Made by a program: the position numbers and the translations under genes
Origin: Xylaria sp. FL1777
Taxonomy: Eukaryota; Ascomycota; Sordariomycetes; Xylariales; Xylariaceae
Direction: 5' to 3'
DNA: 64,000 bases
Assembly (NCBI GenBank): GCA_022578965.1
Contig: MU400528.1
Location: forward strand, 432,898-496,897
Part shown: positions 44,261 through 56,865 of the stretch, in pieces
Position numbering within the stretch: the first letter of the stretch is position 1
How the letters are laid out: every line of letters begins with the position of its first letter
The notes under the pieces: model-generated
What the model saw: only the letters and a program-made list of their open reading frames with translations
Database searches by the model: none
What the model was told of the DNA's origin: nothing

Positions 44261-45364
44261 AACTAGTCAACGATTTAGAGACATGAATCATAAGAAATTC
44301 AACGGATATGCGTATGAATGCCTCTTAGTTGTGTAGGCTAGCATTCTAGTATTATTATATGTTCAAACGGTAAAATGCGTAAGCCAGAAATAGATTTTAC
44401 CTCGAAGTGTCGGTTTGGACTCTGCCCTTCTATAAATGAGAGGTAAGCGCCTCTGTTTTTAACTTAATTGTGTTGTTCACATCGGTACGTAAAGAGATAT
44501 TCTTTAAATTTGACACATTAGGGTTATTTGGTTACCAGTGTGAAGCAGTTCAGATGTGAAGGCCACGCCATTAATGACATTTGCCTTACCCCTTTTATAT
44601 TAGATCGCAACACCTTCACATATAAGACCTTCACCTAACCATCCTCTAGCAGGTCAGAAACCTAATAATCAAGAGCAACTTATCTATAACAACGTATGTG
44701 TAAAACAATGCAAGTAGTTAAACATAAATACTAAGAATCTCCCCAGTTGCCCTACATTAGATATATATATTTTTAAAGCTTGATTAGAAATTGTACTTGT
44801 CCAACAAACGTAAATTAAAACTTTGGCTTTTAGTAGCATAATTAGAGGACGGGTCCATGGGCTTAGGGCATTTAGAAATGGGAACGGGGGCGGATGCGGC
44901 AGAGATGGTATCCTGAGGAGGAGGACGACGAGTAGGCTGCTCCGAAGGTTTTATGGTTCTGTTTCTTTCAATACGGTACCTTCTTAGAGTTAAGGCGCCG
45001 ATAATAAAACGGAGTGCGAGTATTAGCTACAGCAAAATGATGATTGGAAAAGGCCGAACTAGCATGTCAGGAACATAGTAGGTATGAAAGGGGTCAGTAG
45101 TTATATAGGAGTGCGTAGATTGGTCAATTGGAAATAACCCATATATATATACCAAGCCTACAATATAGATCCCAGGGGTCTATATGTGACTATATCACCT
45201 GACATTGTATGACTACCACACCTCGAATTATGGCATACCAAGCAACGATATTAGAACTTGAAGTGTATTCGTTCCGCATCTGTATCTACGCATCATTATG
45301 CGGCGAGGTAGTGCTGCTGAAAAGACCTTAAAATAAGCTTCATATATTCCTCCGCCCCCTGGGC
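44261..45364. other. Convergent 3' intergenic region
   Basis: 1.1 kb between polygalacturonase and LPMO. AT-rich, no gene seen. Confidence 0.6.
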
Positions 45365-46401
45365 TCAGCAGGTGAATACTGAAGGTCCCGGGATGGTGTA
45401 AGTCTGTGCCTGATAAGAGTCATACGTGATGCCTGGATCCGATCCCTTGTATGCGCCGGGGAAGGACACAAGGCCGGAAGAAGGAGTCGTCTTTCCCGAT
45501 CCCGTCACCTGGAGCTGATGGCAGCCTGGGTAAAACTGTGCCCCCGGATATTCGTATGCTGCGTGCAAGGCAATTATCTCGTGACGGACGAGGTAGTACC
45601 CTGGAGTCAGACATGAAGGGATCGTGTACTGATAACCGGCGTTGCCGGAGACCATCAGAGGAGTGTCACCCCAGGTGTTAGATGTGCCATCTCGCCCGTC
45701 CTCGGCGATCTTGAACCACACGGCTGCGTTGCCTGGCATGTACGCGTTACACCCTATTTGGATGAGATTAGCCTGATCCTCACGTCAATACTCCCACTAC
45801 GTTGTTTACTTACCACTGTCAGGGCATCGTGCCATGTAGGTTCTGTGAAGACTATGTTAGTCGACGTCTCCCTAATAGGGGATGAATTTCCTCGAAAATA
45901 GTGAAGAGATCCGGAAGCTACGAGACGCGGCATGAAAGGAAACCTCCTGCATGCCACGATATCTGGCGACGTGACGAACGGAAGTCGGCTACTTACATAA
46001 CGGGTCCAACATGACTGTCTGGCCATAAGGTCCATCGAAGCGTAACTGTCGAGCCTGCTGGGGCTGTGGCGTGAAGTGCCGCTGGCGAAGATCCAACTAT
46101 GCCTCCATCGGTCCATCCACCACATTGGAGGTCCGCGTACGTGACATCGGTGACCGGACCGTTACCTTGAATGGGTCTTGAGATACGTTGGGGCTTATGT
46201 GATATTAGTCGCCTGTATTTTTTCCAACAATCTTCTTTTCTTCCCGCCGGTATGCAGATATCTACTTACTATGGGACTTGTGTACGGGTCTGTGTAAGGT
46301 TGGTAGAACTGGTACACCGAACCACCGATGGTTGCGTCATTTACATACCCATGAGCTGCTACTAGTGCAGCCCCGAGGAATAGGGTATTGAGGACTTGCA
46401 T
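45365..46401 (-). CDS. AA9 lytic polysaccharide monooxygenase, secreted
   Basis: Exons 46401-46270, 46193-45997, 45842-45814, 45753-45365 give 248 aa. After a 16-residue signal peptide (MQVLNTLFLGAALVAA) the mature enzyme starts with His17 (HGYVNDATIGG), the N-terminal half of the copper histidine brace. H105 in WPDSHVGPV is the second brace histidine and Y194 in GAQFYPGC the axial Tyr, with the conserved Gln two residues before it. RISRPIQGNGPVTDV and DLQCGG are AA9 signatures. It oxidatively cleaves cellulose or related glucans. No CBM1 follows. The third exon is only 29 nt, with all junctions in frame. The final exon ends GPSVFTC. Confidence 0.93.
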
Positions 46402-47580
46402 CTTATTAAGCAGGGTAGCTCAGGCTATGGTAAATTGAGTCTGAGCCGAAGCCTAGGTAATTCTCCTCAACGTGGTCTCCCGGTAAGGTCTCATTCCCAA
46501 GAAGATGTGATTACGGTGTATTGTTATATAGACACTACATTATACTCCCAGTAGCTACTTATAAAAAGATATCAAAATGCCTGCGTATAGGCTTATTCAC
46601 TCGGAAGCAGCAAGGCCGCGTATGAGTGATGAAGTCGGCAGACAGATATTAGTGCTTCTGACTCTCAAGACAATCTCCGCACCATGATCGGCATAGTCTT
46701 TCTGTCTTATTCCATCTATGAGATAACGACTCCTCGAGAACTTATGTTGAGGTTTCAATATTTCAGCTCATTTCGTCCAAGGCGGCCGAATTGCGACAGT
46801 TGTCGTTTTGGGCCTACGGAAGATCGTGGCCCATACTGTTTCGTGGCCCTAAAAGATACTATTCAGGTAGTTGGTGGATTATCTTTTGAAACCCCAGCAA
46901 TTTGTATCCACCCAGCTCCAAGATTGGAACCATTCGAAACAACTTGGGGTAATTTCATGGGTCTGAAAGTTGTCACCGTTGCTGGTCGCAGTGTAACTAT
47001 ACAGACAGCCCATCCCATGCGTTGATAGACATATCTGTAAGCAAACTTGGTTTCGCTCGGTATTTCTGGCAATATATATTCGCCCATGGATATAAGTCTT
47101 AATTTCTGAAAGTAAAGCAATTGATGGATTTTTTTTCACTACGTCTTATTTGCCGCAGGGCGCTGGTAGGCTCTCATCAAGTGGCCAAGCATAGTTGCGC
47201 ATGCTAGTTAAGGGGGTTATGTGAAGGGCCGGAAAATACCTCTGCTAATTAGTTCTACATATATTAGCACCAATTTTCTGCCACTACCAGTGGAATTAAC
47301 ACATGTGAGTTGAAGGGGACATGACACTGAGATGGCATTATGATACCTAGGCTTTGTATAGCCAGAACCACTGTTTAACTACACTTTCAACCGAGTTTTA
47401 TACATTCTTCATTTATATTGCAGCTAGGCACTACCTGAAAGGTAATATATTAACTACTGATACCGAATCTGAACAAACTATAGACGAGACTAGTAACTTT
47501 ATATAAAAATGGGATGTACTTAATGTAGAAACTCTTCCGGGTTAGAGTGTCTGAAATTTAAAATCGCAGTTCACTGTATT
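46402..47580. other. Intergenic, nothing supported
   Basis: About 1.2 kb. Open stretches of up to 113 codons occur on both strands at 46684-47120, overlapping each other. Neither matches a family, so neither is called. Confidence 0.5.
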
Positions 47581-47584
47581 ATTT

Positions 47585-48676
47585 GAATCCCATTAATAGC
47601 TGTCTCGCTATAGAAGCTCAATAGTACCACCGATTCAGATGGTCATCGCAGCCCTTCTCTTCAATCAAGCTCACAGAAGTGGAACTTAAATCGCATAGGT
47701 GATATAGCTCAAGCCTAGTAGATATACTAATTTTTTCTTTTAGACGTGTTCCACGAGGTTTAGCCGCTATAGTTGTTTCTAAGGGTTAAAGAGAATAGAG
47801 AAGATATAATATTAGCCAGCAATATGGCTCCTACGCGCGTTCAACAATTGAAAGTAGGATTCATGATGACTTACTATGGCGCTATTTAAACTTATCCGAG
47901 GCATTGCGTAAGGGTCTAGAGGCGGTTTCTACAGATAGAGAACTAACAGCTATCATCTTCCGACAGCAGTATACCAAGCTTTCATAGAAAAAATACCTTC
48001 ATTTTCATCATTTTGAGAGGGTTAGAAGGCTATCAGACTATAAGAGGCGGAGAGACGGAACCAAAATTAAGGAGAAGTGCGATCACATATTAAATAAGAG
48101 GAAGGATTTATTAATCTGAGGAAAGGCATCCTTATGATTTAGGGAAATAATTTTCAATGTCCTCAAATTATAAGTATATTGAATGATCATTATACTTATA
48201 GGTACCAGACATCTAGCAGACATCATCATTATGTAACGTACCCGGCTATCTGTAAAAGCACCCAATATGATAGAAACCCTGATATATTACAGTTTCGTCC
48301 AAAATGGGCTGCGTTCAGAGTCACTAGCTCTGCCCTGTGCTAATAGAAGGACAGGAGGCTTGACAGAGGAATTGAGAGACTTGAGTGGCATTTGTCGCTC
48401 GACTGGATATTCAGATATTGATAAAGTCCTTACTGTTCGGGATACGAATGGGGAACTAGAGGTCATGCTTTCTACTTTTCCAACTCTTGCGTGAGCATTG
48501 AATTAATGTTACACCTCCCGATATCACGGAAGCGTAGGTCACAGCAGAAGCGGCCACGACAAGTCTCATTTGCCAAACTTTTACATCCGATAATAAAGCC
48601 CCTAGTTAGCACTTTTACAAGGAGGTTAATAAAATCAAGTCCCCCCCAAAAACTGGCCCATGAGCTCTCGACATAA
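47585..48676 (+). pseudogene. Decayed FluG/DUF3435-like gene fragment
   Basis: From 47799 to 48119 a single frame is open for over 100 codons but for one TAG at 47985-47987. Before it reads QQYGSYARST and LNLSEALRKGLEAVSTDRELTAIIFRQQYTKLS in consecutive segments; after it FERVRRLSDYKRRRDGTKIKEKC. The style (Arg/Lys-rich helices, FRQQYxKLS) resembles the FluG/DUF3435 group of fungal tyrosine-recombinase-like proteins; this is a recollection of the family, not a search. Further frames continue to about 48676 with frame changes, and a short piece (MVIAALLFNQAHRSGT) lies near 47638. The gene looks dead: a stop in the best segment, no clear start and a degraded 3' part. DUF3435 includes captain recombinases of large fungal mobile elements, but I see no element ends here. 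Confidence 0.4.
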
Positions 48677-49018
48677 CCGTCCTGGGCAGATTTCCGCAGA
48701 CCCTGTCGAATCAGATGGACGGCCCGACTGTATTATGATTGGTGGTTTTGATGTTAAGACGAAGCTAGATATATGCATGGTCAGGCTTTACTAGTTATAC
48801 TGAGAGAGGACTAGCATGTGATGAACCCGTGGCATAGCACCGAATAAGTACCTAGGCGAACGAAATATGTCTATTAAGATTATAAGTATTATAGTGGGCA
48901 CAACTTTTCTCTAATCCTGTTGATCCCGATTGTCTTTTCCCCTTGACCTCTTCGCATGACTTCAGTTTCCACATCAGCTACCACACCAGCAGCCAACATA
49001 AGATCGCAGCCACGGCCC
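48677..49018. other. Intergenic, nothing recognised
   Basis: 342 bp between the decayed fragment and the secreted protein gene. No gene seen. Confidence 0.6.
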
Positions 49019-49813
49019 TTAAGGTCCATACTCGGGCCAGTTGATAGCAGAAACGTCTTCGTAGCACTTCGATTCAGCAGCAAACTCGTGGCTGGAAAGA
49101 CTTCCCTCAGGCAGCTCGGGCAGGGTATCGCATTCGGGAATCAGGGTGACCGCAGTGCAACCCTCGGGGACATTGCGGGTGAAAAGCGCTGTGTCGGGGT
49201 CGAAGGTGTCGTAGGCCAAGCGCACGACGATGTACTCGGCGTTGTAGTACGGGACGGTGCGCGGGCATGCAACATATGTCCCTTGCGCATGGGCAGTGAG
49301 GTAGAAGTAAGGGTCCGGGAAAGCCAAGAGGGACACGCCGATGGTGCCTGAGCCGACGTTGATGGTCACGTCGTGCTCGGCCGGGTAGGTCGCGTCGTAC
49401 TGGTCCTCTCCCTGCACGTAGATGCCGAAAGGGAACAGCGGGCTGCCGCCATCGCTGAGGATGCTTCCCTCGCCAAAGCGGATCTCGGCAGCAGTACCTG
49501 GCGAAAGTAATTAGCAACCTCATGCACGACGTATGTGTGAGGATTGTCGCTTACCGTTGTGGTAGAAGATTCTACCGGCGTCCGACGTGAGAACGGCGTC
49601 GTTTAGTCCAGCTCCGGTGTGGATGCCCTGGAGTTCCCAGCCATCCACCGAAGGGGTCAGGTCTGTCGCCGGGTCGGTGACATTGGCAACCAGACGGAAT
49701 CCAGTGGACAGTGAGTTGGGAGGGTAGTTCGGGACGACTTGGCGAGGCTGCAGGGGAGAGGCAGAGGCAATGCTGGCGGCGCCAACTGCAAGAAGGGTAG
49801 TGAACATGGTCAT
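49019..49813 (-). CDS. Small secreted protein, uncharacterised
   Basis: Exons 49813-49555 and 49497-49019 (57-nt intron) give 245 aa. The start is ATG 49813, or the second Met at 49807. A signal peptide is likely (MTMFTTLLAVGAASIASASP). The body has repeated features of a family of fungal secreted proteins I know only as uncharacterised: YPPNSLSTGFRLVANVTDPATDLTPSVDGWELQGIHTGAG near the N-terminus, and beta-rich segments (DVTINVGSGTIGVSLLAF, YFYLTAHAQGTYVACPRTVPYYNAEYIVVRLAY) later. Cys residues (ACPRT, EGCTAV, PECDT, SKCYED) suggest disulfides. No enzyme motif is visible. It is likely extracellular or wall-associated. An AT dinucleotide run lies in its upstream region (about 49950-49975). 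Confidence 0.83.
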
Positions 49814-51268
49814 GATGGATTGTTGGGGTCGATGCCGGGAGTCGATGTTTACGCTTGTGTTTATGTTGATGCGGTTCTAGACACTCAGAGGCGAAGTTGA
49901 TGCTGATAGTGAACGAACCTTCTGTCATCTGGCCGAACTGGAAGATCTTCATATATATACATATATATATATATGTCATCATACGAGTTGTAGCATGACT
50001 AATGACATGACGATCTACATTCGCCCCGTCTCGCAGAACACTAGGCGGTAACTCCTCAACGATGCTATGCATTCATCTCTCGCGAAAACATCGTGATGGA
50101 GCGACAGTGACGGTTGCCGTCAGCAATACGAGCTTTCACCCCACAGAGCCAATCATGCTCCCCTGTCATTAATAAAGGGACCTACCTAGTATACTACCGG
50201 CATGTGGTATCGTCGGTTGCGGGGGCTATCAAATTAACCATAATGAGATAGATGGGTTAGGTATCACACGGTCATGAGACCCCAAAGAATTGAAAGGAAT
50301 GTAAAGTAACGCCCAGTACTCAGTACTATGCACCTGCAATGTTTTCCTCCTTCGCTGGGCACATCTCGTAACATGTCGGCGGTGGCGCAAATAGTCCGGC
50401 TTTACTGTCTGGATGGATATATGTATTAGGAATTCCGATTGTACACTAGCCAAAGCTATCCCTTGGCACCACGTATCTAGGTATTTCGTGCCTACAGGTG
50501 CTAGGTATCTATCTGTAATTGCAGTGAACCCGAGCACCCAGAACCAGAATGTATACCGTGCAACTCCATGACCAGATCATTTTCCCATTATAGGCATAAA
50601 TATCGAGGACATGGCGTTGTCAGCATCCCCGTGCAGACTATGGAAATCCATGCACGCTCCCAGTATCACTAATCATTGCTGCCTCTCTGTACCCATCTTG
50701 AATACGAACGCTAGGTGCAGCCAAGGAAGTCGTCGATGAATCCCTTAGTATACGAGTCTTAACAACAAGGACCCCCATCAACTTATACAGATCTCGTGTT
50801 GTATCTGGACATAAGATTGCGTTTCACAGTTATAATCAACCTTCCGACGACATTCGTTCTTCATATTACTTACAGTACATGTGGACTTGGGCGAACTCTT
50901 GTCGGTTAGGCATGCTCGATGTCGATGCCTGGTCGAAATTAAATCAACCTATCAGGTCCCTCCTTGTATTCGACGCCCTATCGCTCAGAACAGGGGAATC
51001 ACGACATATCGAACGGGGTAATTCGATTGCAGTAAGCCGGCCACAATTGCGAATATTAGATAAGGCAATCTAGAGTCAATACAAACTCGTCAATTCAGTT
51101 CTTTTTCCTGTTGTCTCCGCTGCTGCTGTTTTTCAGTTCCGACTAACCGTCTCGAGAACCATTCAGATACAGTACTTTTAAATTTGCTCTAACCATCTAA
51201 AGGCTATCCTTCGCCGCGCCCTTGAACCATGAGAACCATAGTTTTCTTCATATTTGACGCCTTCAAAA
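49814..51268. other. Intergenic, nothing recognised
   Basis: 1.45 kb. A TATATATACATATATATATATATG run sits at about 49950-49975. Short unrelated frames only. Confidence 0.6.
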
Positions 51269-52133
51269 TCACCACTTCGCTTCCTTGCGGGATTGGAACC
51301 CCTTGAGAATGCCGACTATCTTCTCTAGCGCCGCTAGGTAGGTCCTCAGCTCAGCAGTGACGGCGTCTTGGTCAGCTCCCAACTTGGGGTAGAAGTCCTT
51401 GCGGTAGGGGCATGCACTCATGGCAGCCGAAAATACGGGTTTGACAAGGATACCGTGATGAGGCTTGAGAGTGGCACCGTAGGCGCCGCGGAACGAGTCA
51501 GCCAGCTCTTCGCCGGCCTTGGCTAAATTCTGGCTCAATGCAATGCACGTGAAGTCCAGGCCGCTATGAGACGAGGGTCAGTGTCTACGGCACGCCACTT
51601 GCAAAACAGTGCACGACGACGACGAAAGCGGGTGAGAGGGAGGGAGGAATGGAGGGATCGTACCGAACTAGCCACACGAGGCCCTCGGTGGCCTTGTGAG
51701 ACTTGGCCTTCAGTTCGTTGAGAACGAGGGCCTGGAGAGTCTCGGATTCGGCGGGAGCGGCCAGCTGGCGATCACGGATTTTCTTGTTTTGGGGTTAGAC
51801 GTGTTAGATGGCGGGGCTCAGAGATCGGACGGGCGGGAGTAGCTCTGCTGGCACGAATGTAGGCACACCTTGACGTTTCCCAGCATGTCGGACTTGACAG
51901 GCGAGAAGGCAATGGATCCGAGGGCATCTAGGGACGTTGGATTAGGGGCGGACGTATCCTTGGAAGACCGGGAGGGGATGTGTACCGAACATGGTGGTCA
52001 AGGACTCTGCAGCATCGAGAAATTCGGTGGTCGAGATGGCGTTGTCGTTGTCGGCATTGATGGGAACATCGACGAAGGAACGCTTGAAGGTCGAGAGCAG
52101 CGTGGCCCCCTCGGGCACGGCCGGGGCAGACAT
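51269..52133 (-). CDS. het-c2: Glycolipid transfer protein, HET-C2 type
   Basis: Exons 52133-51986, 51927-51869, 51782-51664, 51563-51269 (introns 58, 86 and 100 nt) give 206 aa, the usual size of a single-domain GLTP. Sugar-headgroup contact residues are in place: D63, N67 and K70 in SDMLGNVKKI, and W106 in EGLVWLV. LDFTCIALSQNL and CPYRKDFYPKLG are also family segments. GLTPs move glycosphingolipids between membranes. In Podospora anserina the orthologous HET-C protein is a heterokaryon-incompatibility determinant recognised by HET-D/HET-E NLR-like proteins; no such partner is in this window. Start ATG 52133. A 12-bp tandem repeat lies about 210 bp upstream. Confidence 0.92.
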
Positions 52134-53725
52134 GGTCAAGTCGGTTTCGAGGGAAGTATAGGAGGAGGGGGGGGGAGGACGAGAGGACAAAAATAGGTAT
52201 ATGTTTACCTATGAGAAAGGGGAGATATAAACGTCGTTGGCGAAGAGGAGGAGAGGAGAAAGAGAGGAGCAGAAGCAGGAAGCAGAAGGGCGGTCAGTCA
52301 GTCGACGTCAAATGGTCAATGGATGGATCCCAGGGGTTAACTCTAGGTAGTATGGTAGGTAGTATGGTAGGTAGTATGGTAGGTAGTATGGTAGGTAGTA
52401 TAAGTCGGTCGAGTCGAGGTCGAGTTGTCGTGTTGTGCTGTGTGGTGCTGTGTGGTAGGTACTGTACCTACCCAGCTAGGGGGCTGCGGGGCTATGTATG
52501 TAGAAGGAACCCCTCATTTGCCCTTGTTCGCTTCAGGGCACCCCGCCTCTTACGTACTCAGTACTGCGTAAGTCTCTATGTACATAAGGTAGGTAGGCAA
52601 TTACCTAACCAGGTACCACCATATACAATGTATGTATGTTAGGCGCCGCGCACGGGTACCTGTAGATACGCATATCTTTATCTTACTCCAAGTGCCGGGG
52701 CTCCAGTCCCAGTCCCAATCCTAGTCCACAAATCTACACTGTCTCTATTGCACCCATCAGAACTCTATCTACACCCTCTTAGCAATAAGATCTTTCAGCT
52801 CTAACTATTAGATCGCAGCCTTACGCATACTGCGTAAGTATCCCCAGCTGGGCTGCTACTGTCCGATCCAATCACCATCATACCAAGTAGAGAGGCCGTC
52901 GCCTCGCCTCTCCTGGTGAGCCAGATAATCGGTGAAGGAGAAGTTGGCCATCACCTCCATAACAAATCAATCACATCTATTACATCTATCGTATTTATTG
53001 TAAGCACCCAACCATGCCAGGCAGTCAAATCAGTCCGTCGGGTGAACTGGGACTTCCCCAGGCCCTTTCCACATCCCTAGTCAGAGGTTGTTAGTGTTTC
53101 AAGCACCCATACCACGAGATACCGTCCATATCGTCTCCACCAGATGCTCCTTAGGACGTGAGTCGCCTACGTGCTCATACAAAGCTATCGAGCTCATGAT
53201 TCTCGGCCGCAAGTTCTTCGCCTCGTGCAGATCCTTCTTTCGGAGGCGCCTGATGTGTTTACACGTACCCAGTAGAGAGGCTTTCGTGTAAGTCCGGCAC
53301 GACCTTGCCGAGAGGGGACTCATGTCCTGAACTGCTAGGTTGCTGATTGGTTCCTCGCTTGTTGTGCAGATCTAACGAGAAACAGGAATGGTTTCGATAC
53401 TAGGCGGCTTCTGCATCGTCACTGAATACTGAATACCTACCTAGGTATGGATGGATGGGCATGTGTACAGCCCGAGATAGCGGGAATGATTGTGACGTCA
53501 TATCGATTCTACGCCCTACTTATGCCGTCCATCCCTTGGCTGTCCTCTACGACTTTTGTTACCATGTCTTCACAATACGCCGATGAATTCCATATATAAT
53601 GGTGTGTAGAAGTTAGATTGATTCCTTAATATTGTTTTAGATGAAGATCCCCAAGTATCAACTTTAGCATCGTCGCCTCTAGCATCACCGAACCAGCTAT
53701 AGTTCCACCACCACCCTTATTTATT
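52134..53725. other. Divergent intergenic region with a 12-bp minisatellite
   Basis: 1.6 kb between the GLTP and phospholipase D starts. Contains the minisatellite 52344-52402 and TACCTACC/GTAGGTAC motifs (about 52455-52660). No gene seen. Confidence 0.6.
52344..52402 (+). repeat. 12-bp tandem repeat TAGGTAGTATGG, almost 5 copies
   Basis: Four perfect 12-bp units (52344-52391) and a fifth of 11 bases, within the GLTP promoter region. Copy number probably varies between strains. Confidence 0.9.
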
Positions 53726-56700
53726 ATGTCCCACGCCCATGATGGGAGTCACTCCAATTTGGCGGACAAGCTAAAGCATCCCTTTCATGAATTAAAGGAA
53801 AAACTGAAGGACACTCATCTTGAGGATGCCAAGGTCTCCCTCATCCATAGAAAGTGTGTTAACATCTACCTGGACGCACCTCAGTTATACTAGTCAACTA
53901 ATACATGTACCAAGGCACAAGATTGGGAAACTCGGGAATCTCGTATGTCCCGTTTCCCGGATATTGCATATCTGAGATGTCTGCATCTCAGCACCTAGGT
54001 AGCATCTAACTGACACCGTTACTCCTCTTCGTCTACAGTTCAATCCGCAGCATCGCCATGACGAGGAGCACGAAAAGGCCTGCGATGAGAAGCGTGCTAG
54101 GATCGCCGGAGAACATCGCTTCAAATCATACTTTCCCGAGAGAGACAACAACCTGGTCAAATGGTATGTCGATGGAAGAGACTATTTCTGGGTACGTTAA
54201 TCATACCGGCTTCTAGATTCGAGATCTAAACAACAGGGTAATCATACTGATCCGCGCACCCAAGGCTGTATCGGTAGCACTAGAACAAGCAAAAGAAACC
54301 ATTTACATTGCAGACTGGTGGTTGTCTCCTGAGTTGTTCTTAAGAAGACCGCCGCACTTTAACCAGGAATGGCGTCTAGACGCCATCTTAAAGCGCCGTG
54401 CCGAGGCTGGCGTGAAAATCTATGTCATCGTTTATCGCGAGGTTGAAGCCGCCCTCACCTGTAACTCAGAGCACACAAAACACGCCCTTCAGAGCCTCTG
54501 CCCTGAGGGCTCCCCGGGTTATGGTAATATCAAGATCATGCGTCACCCCGATCACAATGTCTTTGAGAACGCTGCAGATATGACATTCTACTGGGCTCAT
54601 CATGAGAAGTTTATCGTCATCGACTATGCGATGGCCTTTATCGGTGGCCTGGACTTGTGCTTTGGTCGTTGGGACAGTCATCAGCATCCTCTCGCAGATG
54701 TTCATCCTGAAGGAGTTGTGAACGAGGTCTGGCCTGGCCAAGATTTCAATAACAATCGCGTCATGGACTTCAAAGACGTTAATGACTGGAAGCAGAATGA
54801 ACTGAGCAAGGCCGAATATGGTCGGATGCCCTGGCACGATGTGGCAATGGGCGTTATAGGGCCATGTGTTTATGACATCGCCGAGCATTTTGTCCTTCGC
54901 TGGAACTTCGTGAAACGTGACAAGTATAAGCGAAGTGAAGGGTTTGACTGGCTCATGTTACGTGGCCGGGAAGGGGATGACGAAGACTTGGTGGGTGTAC
55001 AACGGCCCAAGCAGTATGATGACCTCTCTTTCTTCTCTTGACTACCCTGGAGACTCACCTCCTTTTCCTGCACATTCGCTCCAGACTCTACAGAGCCTTC
55101 GCCTTATCTCGGGGGTAATTACTAACGTTTGATTTCACATAGCCCTGTCGGTGATTACGTTCTTCATCCTCTGACCCCCCTAGAAACAAAGAACCTGGAT
55201 AATCGGGGGACGGTCCATGCACAGATCGTCAGGTCTAGTGCTGACTGGTCGAGTGGCGTGCTCAGGGACCATACTATCCAGAATGCGTATAAAGAGGTAA
55301 TTCGGCATGCTCAACACTACGTTTACATTGAAAACCAGTTTTTCATCACGGCTACAGGCGACCAACAGTCCCCTATACACAATACGATTGGAAGTGCTAT
55401 CGTGGAGGCGTGCGTCAGAGCTGGAAAAGAAGGCCGGAAGTTCCGTGTCATTATCATTATTCCCGCCATACCTGGATTTGCTGGCGACTTGCGTGACGAC
55501 GCTGCTGTGGGAACGCGTGCCATCATGGATTACCAGTACAAGTCGATCTGCCGCGGCGAGCATTCTATCTTCGAGCAGATTCGTGCACAGGGTGTTGATC
55601 CAACGAATCATATCTTCATTTTCAACTTACGATCTTACGATCGTCTCAACAAAACTCCTGCGATGCGTGAGCAAGAGGAAAAGTCCGGTGTCAAATATCA
55701 GGAAGTGCAACGCGCCCAGGCCGAGGAGATTATGAGTTCCGGAATCCACGGTAGCGCGGATTCTAAGGGTAAACACGGTAAGCATATAGGCAAGGCCGAA
55801 GAGCAGAAGGAGTTGAAGGAGACAGCGGAGAGCGCCCAAGCGAAACAGCGCTTTGAACAGGCGAAACCAAACAATGAAGGGCAAAAATCAGCATTTAGTG
55901 TGGCACACCAGTAAGCTATCCCTCGAGTTATCTTCTTCCTATGCTTTCAGAGATGGAAATCTGCCGTTAGGGGCAATGGATATGTCTCGGGCAAATGCTG
56001 GACTTGCCTACCTATCTGAAAGAGCGATTACTAAATTTAGCAAACTATAGTGCTATGGCTGGAACAGGCAAAGTTTCGGGTGAGCCGTGGGAGGGTGACC
56101 CTGAAGAAGAGGTTCATAACTGGATACAGGAGGAGCTTTACGTTCATGCTAAGGTCCTCATTGTAGATGACCGCATCGTGATTTGTGGATCAAGTAACTT
56201 GAACGACCGCAGCCAGGAAGGCCACCACGACAGCGAGCTCTCTATCGTCATGGAAGATACTGCAAAGATCCAGAGCACCATGGACGGCCAGCCATTCGAG
56301 GCTGGCAGGCATGCTGCTACCTTACGACGCTACCTATGGCGGGAACACCTGGGGTTACTACCGCCGCAGGAGCTCGATGCAAGCAATGACCCCAATGCCC
56401 AACCGCCGAGTGAAGACTCGCCGAATGACATATGGGATCGAGACGAGAGTTATAAGTTTGTCGAAGACCCCTTGAGCGACGAGCTATGGGAACAGTGGAC
56501 TACCAATGCCACGACGAACACGATGACGTTTAGACATCTGTTCCACGCAGATCCTGATGACTATGGTAAGTACCCGAGTGATTATTGCGAAGCTCACTTC
56601 ATGCTAGGAACTCCTTCACTAATGCGTCTGTACGTGTTTCTTCTTTTCAGTTAAAACATTCGATGACTACAATTTCTATCTGCCACCAAAGGGCGTAAAA

Positions 56701-56865
56701 GCGGGCCATATCTTCGATAGGTTTCTCCCACGAGACGACATCCGCGCAAAGCTTGATCAGGTCAAGGGCCACCTTGTGTGGATGCCACTCGACTACTTGA
56801 AAGACGCGAATATGGCTGAGACCGGGTTGCAAGTCAACTCCATTACCGAGAGCGTTTATACTTGA
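53726..56865 (+). CDS. Phospholipase D, two HKD motifs, seven exons
   Basis: Exons 53726-53853, 53915-53942, 54039-54191, 54265-55013, 55143-55910, 56051-56565, 56651-56865 give 851 aa. Exon 2 is only 28 nt (HKIGKLGNL), needed to join RK to FNPQHRHDEE in frame. HKD motif 1 is H216-E-K218...D223 (AHHEKFIVID) with GGLDLCFGRWD after it. Motif 2 is H641-A-K643...D648 (HAKVLIVDDRIVICGSSN). YVIVYREVEAALTCNS and VHAQIVRSSADWSSG are family segments. There is no PX or PH domain, so this is the short fungal PLD class rather than a Spo14-like form. It cleaves phosphatidylcholine to phosphatidate. Intron 5 (55911-56050) has two possible acceptors: I used TATAG at 56050, with a TACTAAAT branch-like site. 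The alternative at about 55968 also keeps frame and would add about 27 residues. Confidence 0.9.

Noticed and set aside
46684..47139. Open frames of 85-113 codons on both strands
   Set aside because: They overlap each other, lack splice context and match no family I know. They are recorded only because being open on both strands is slightly unusual.
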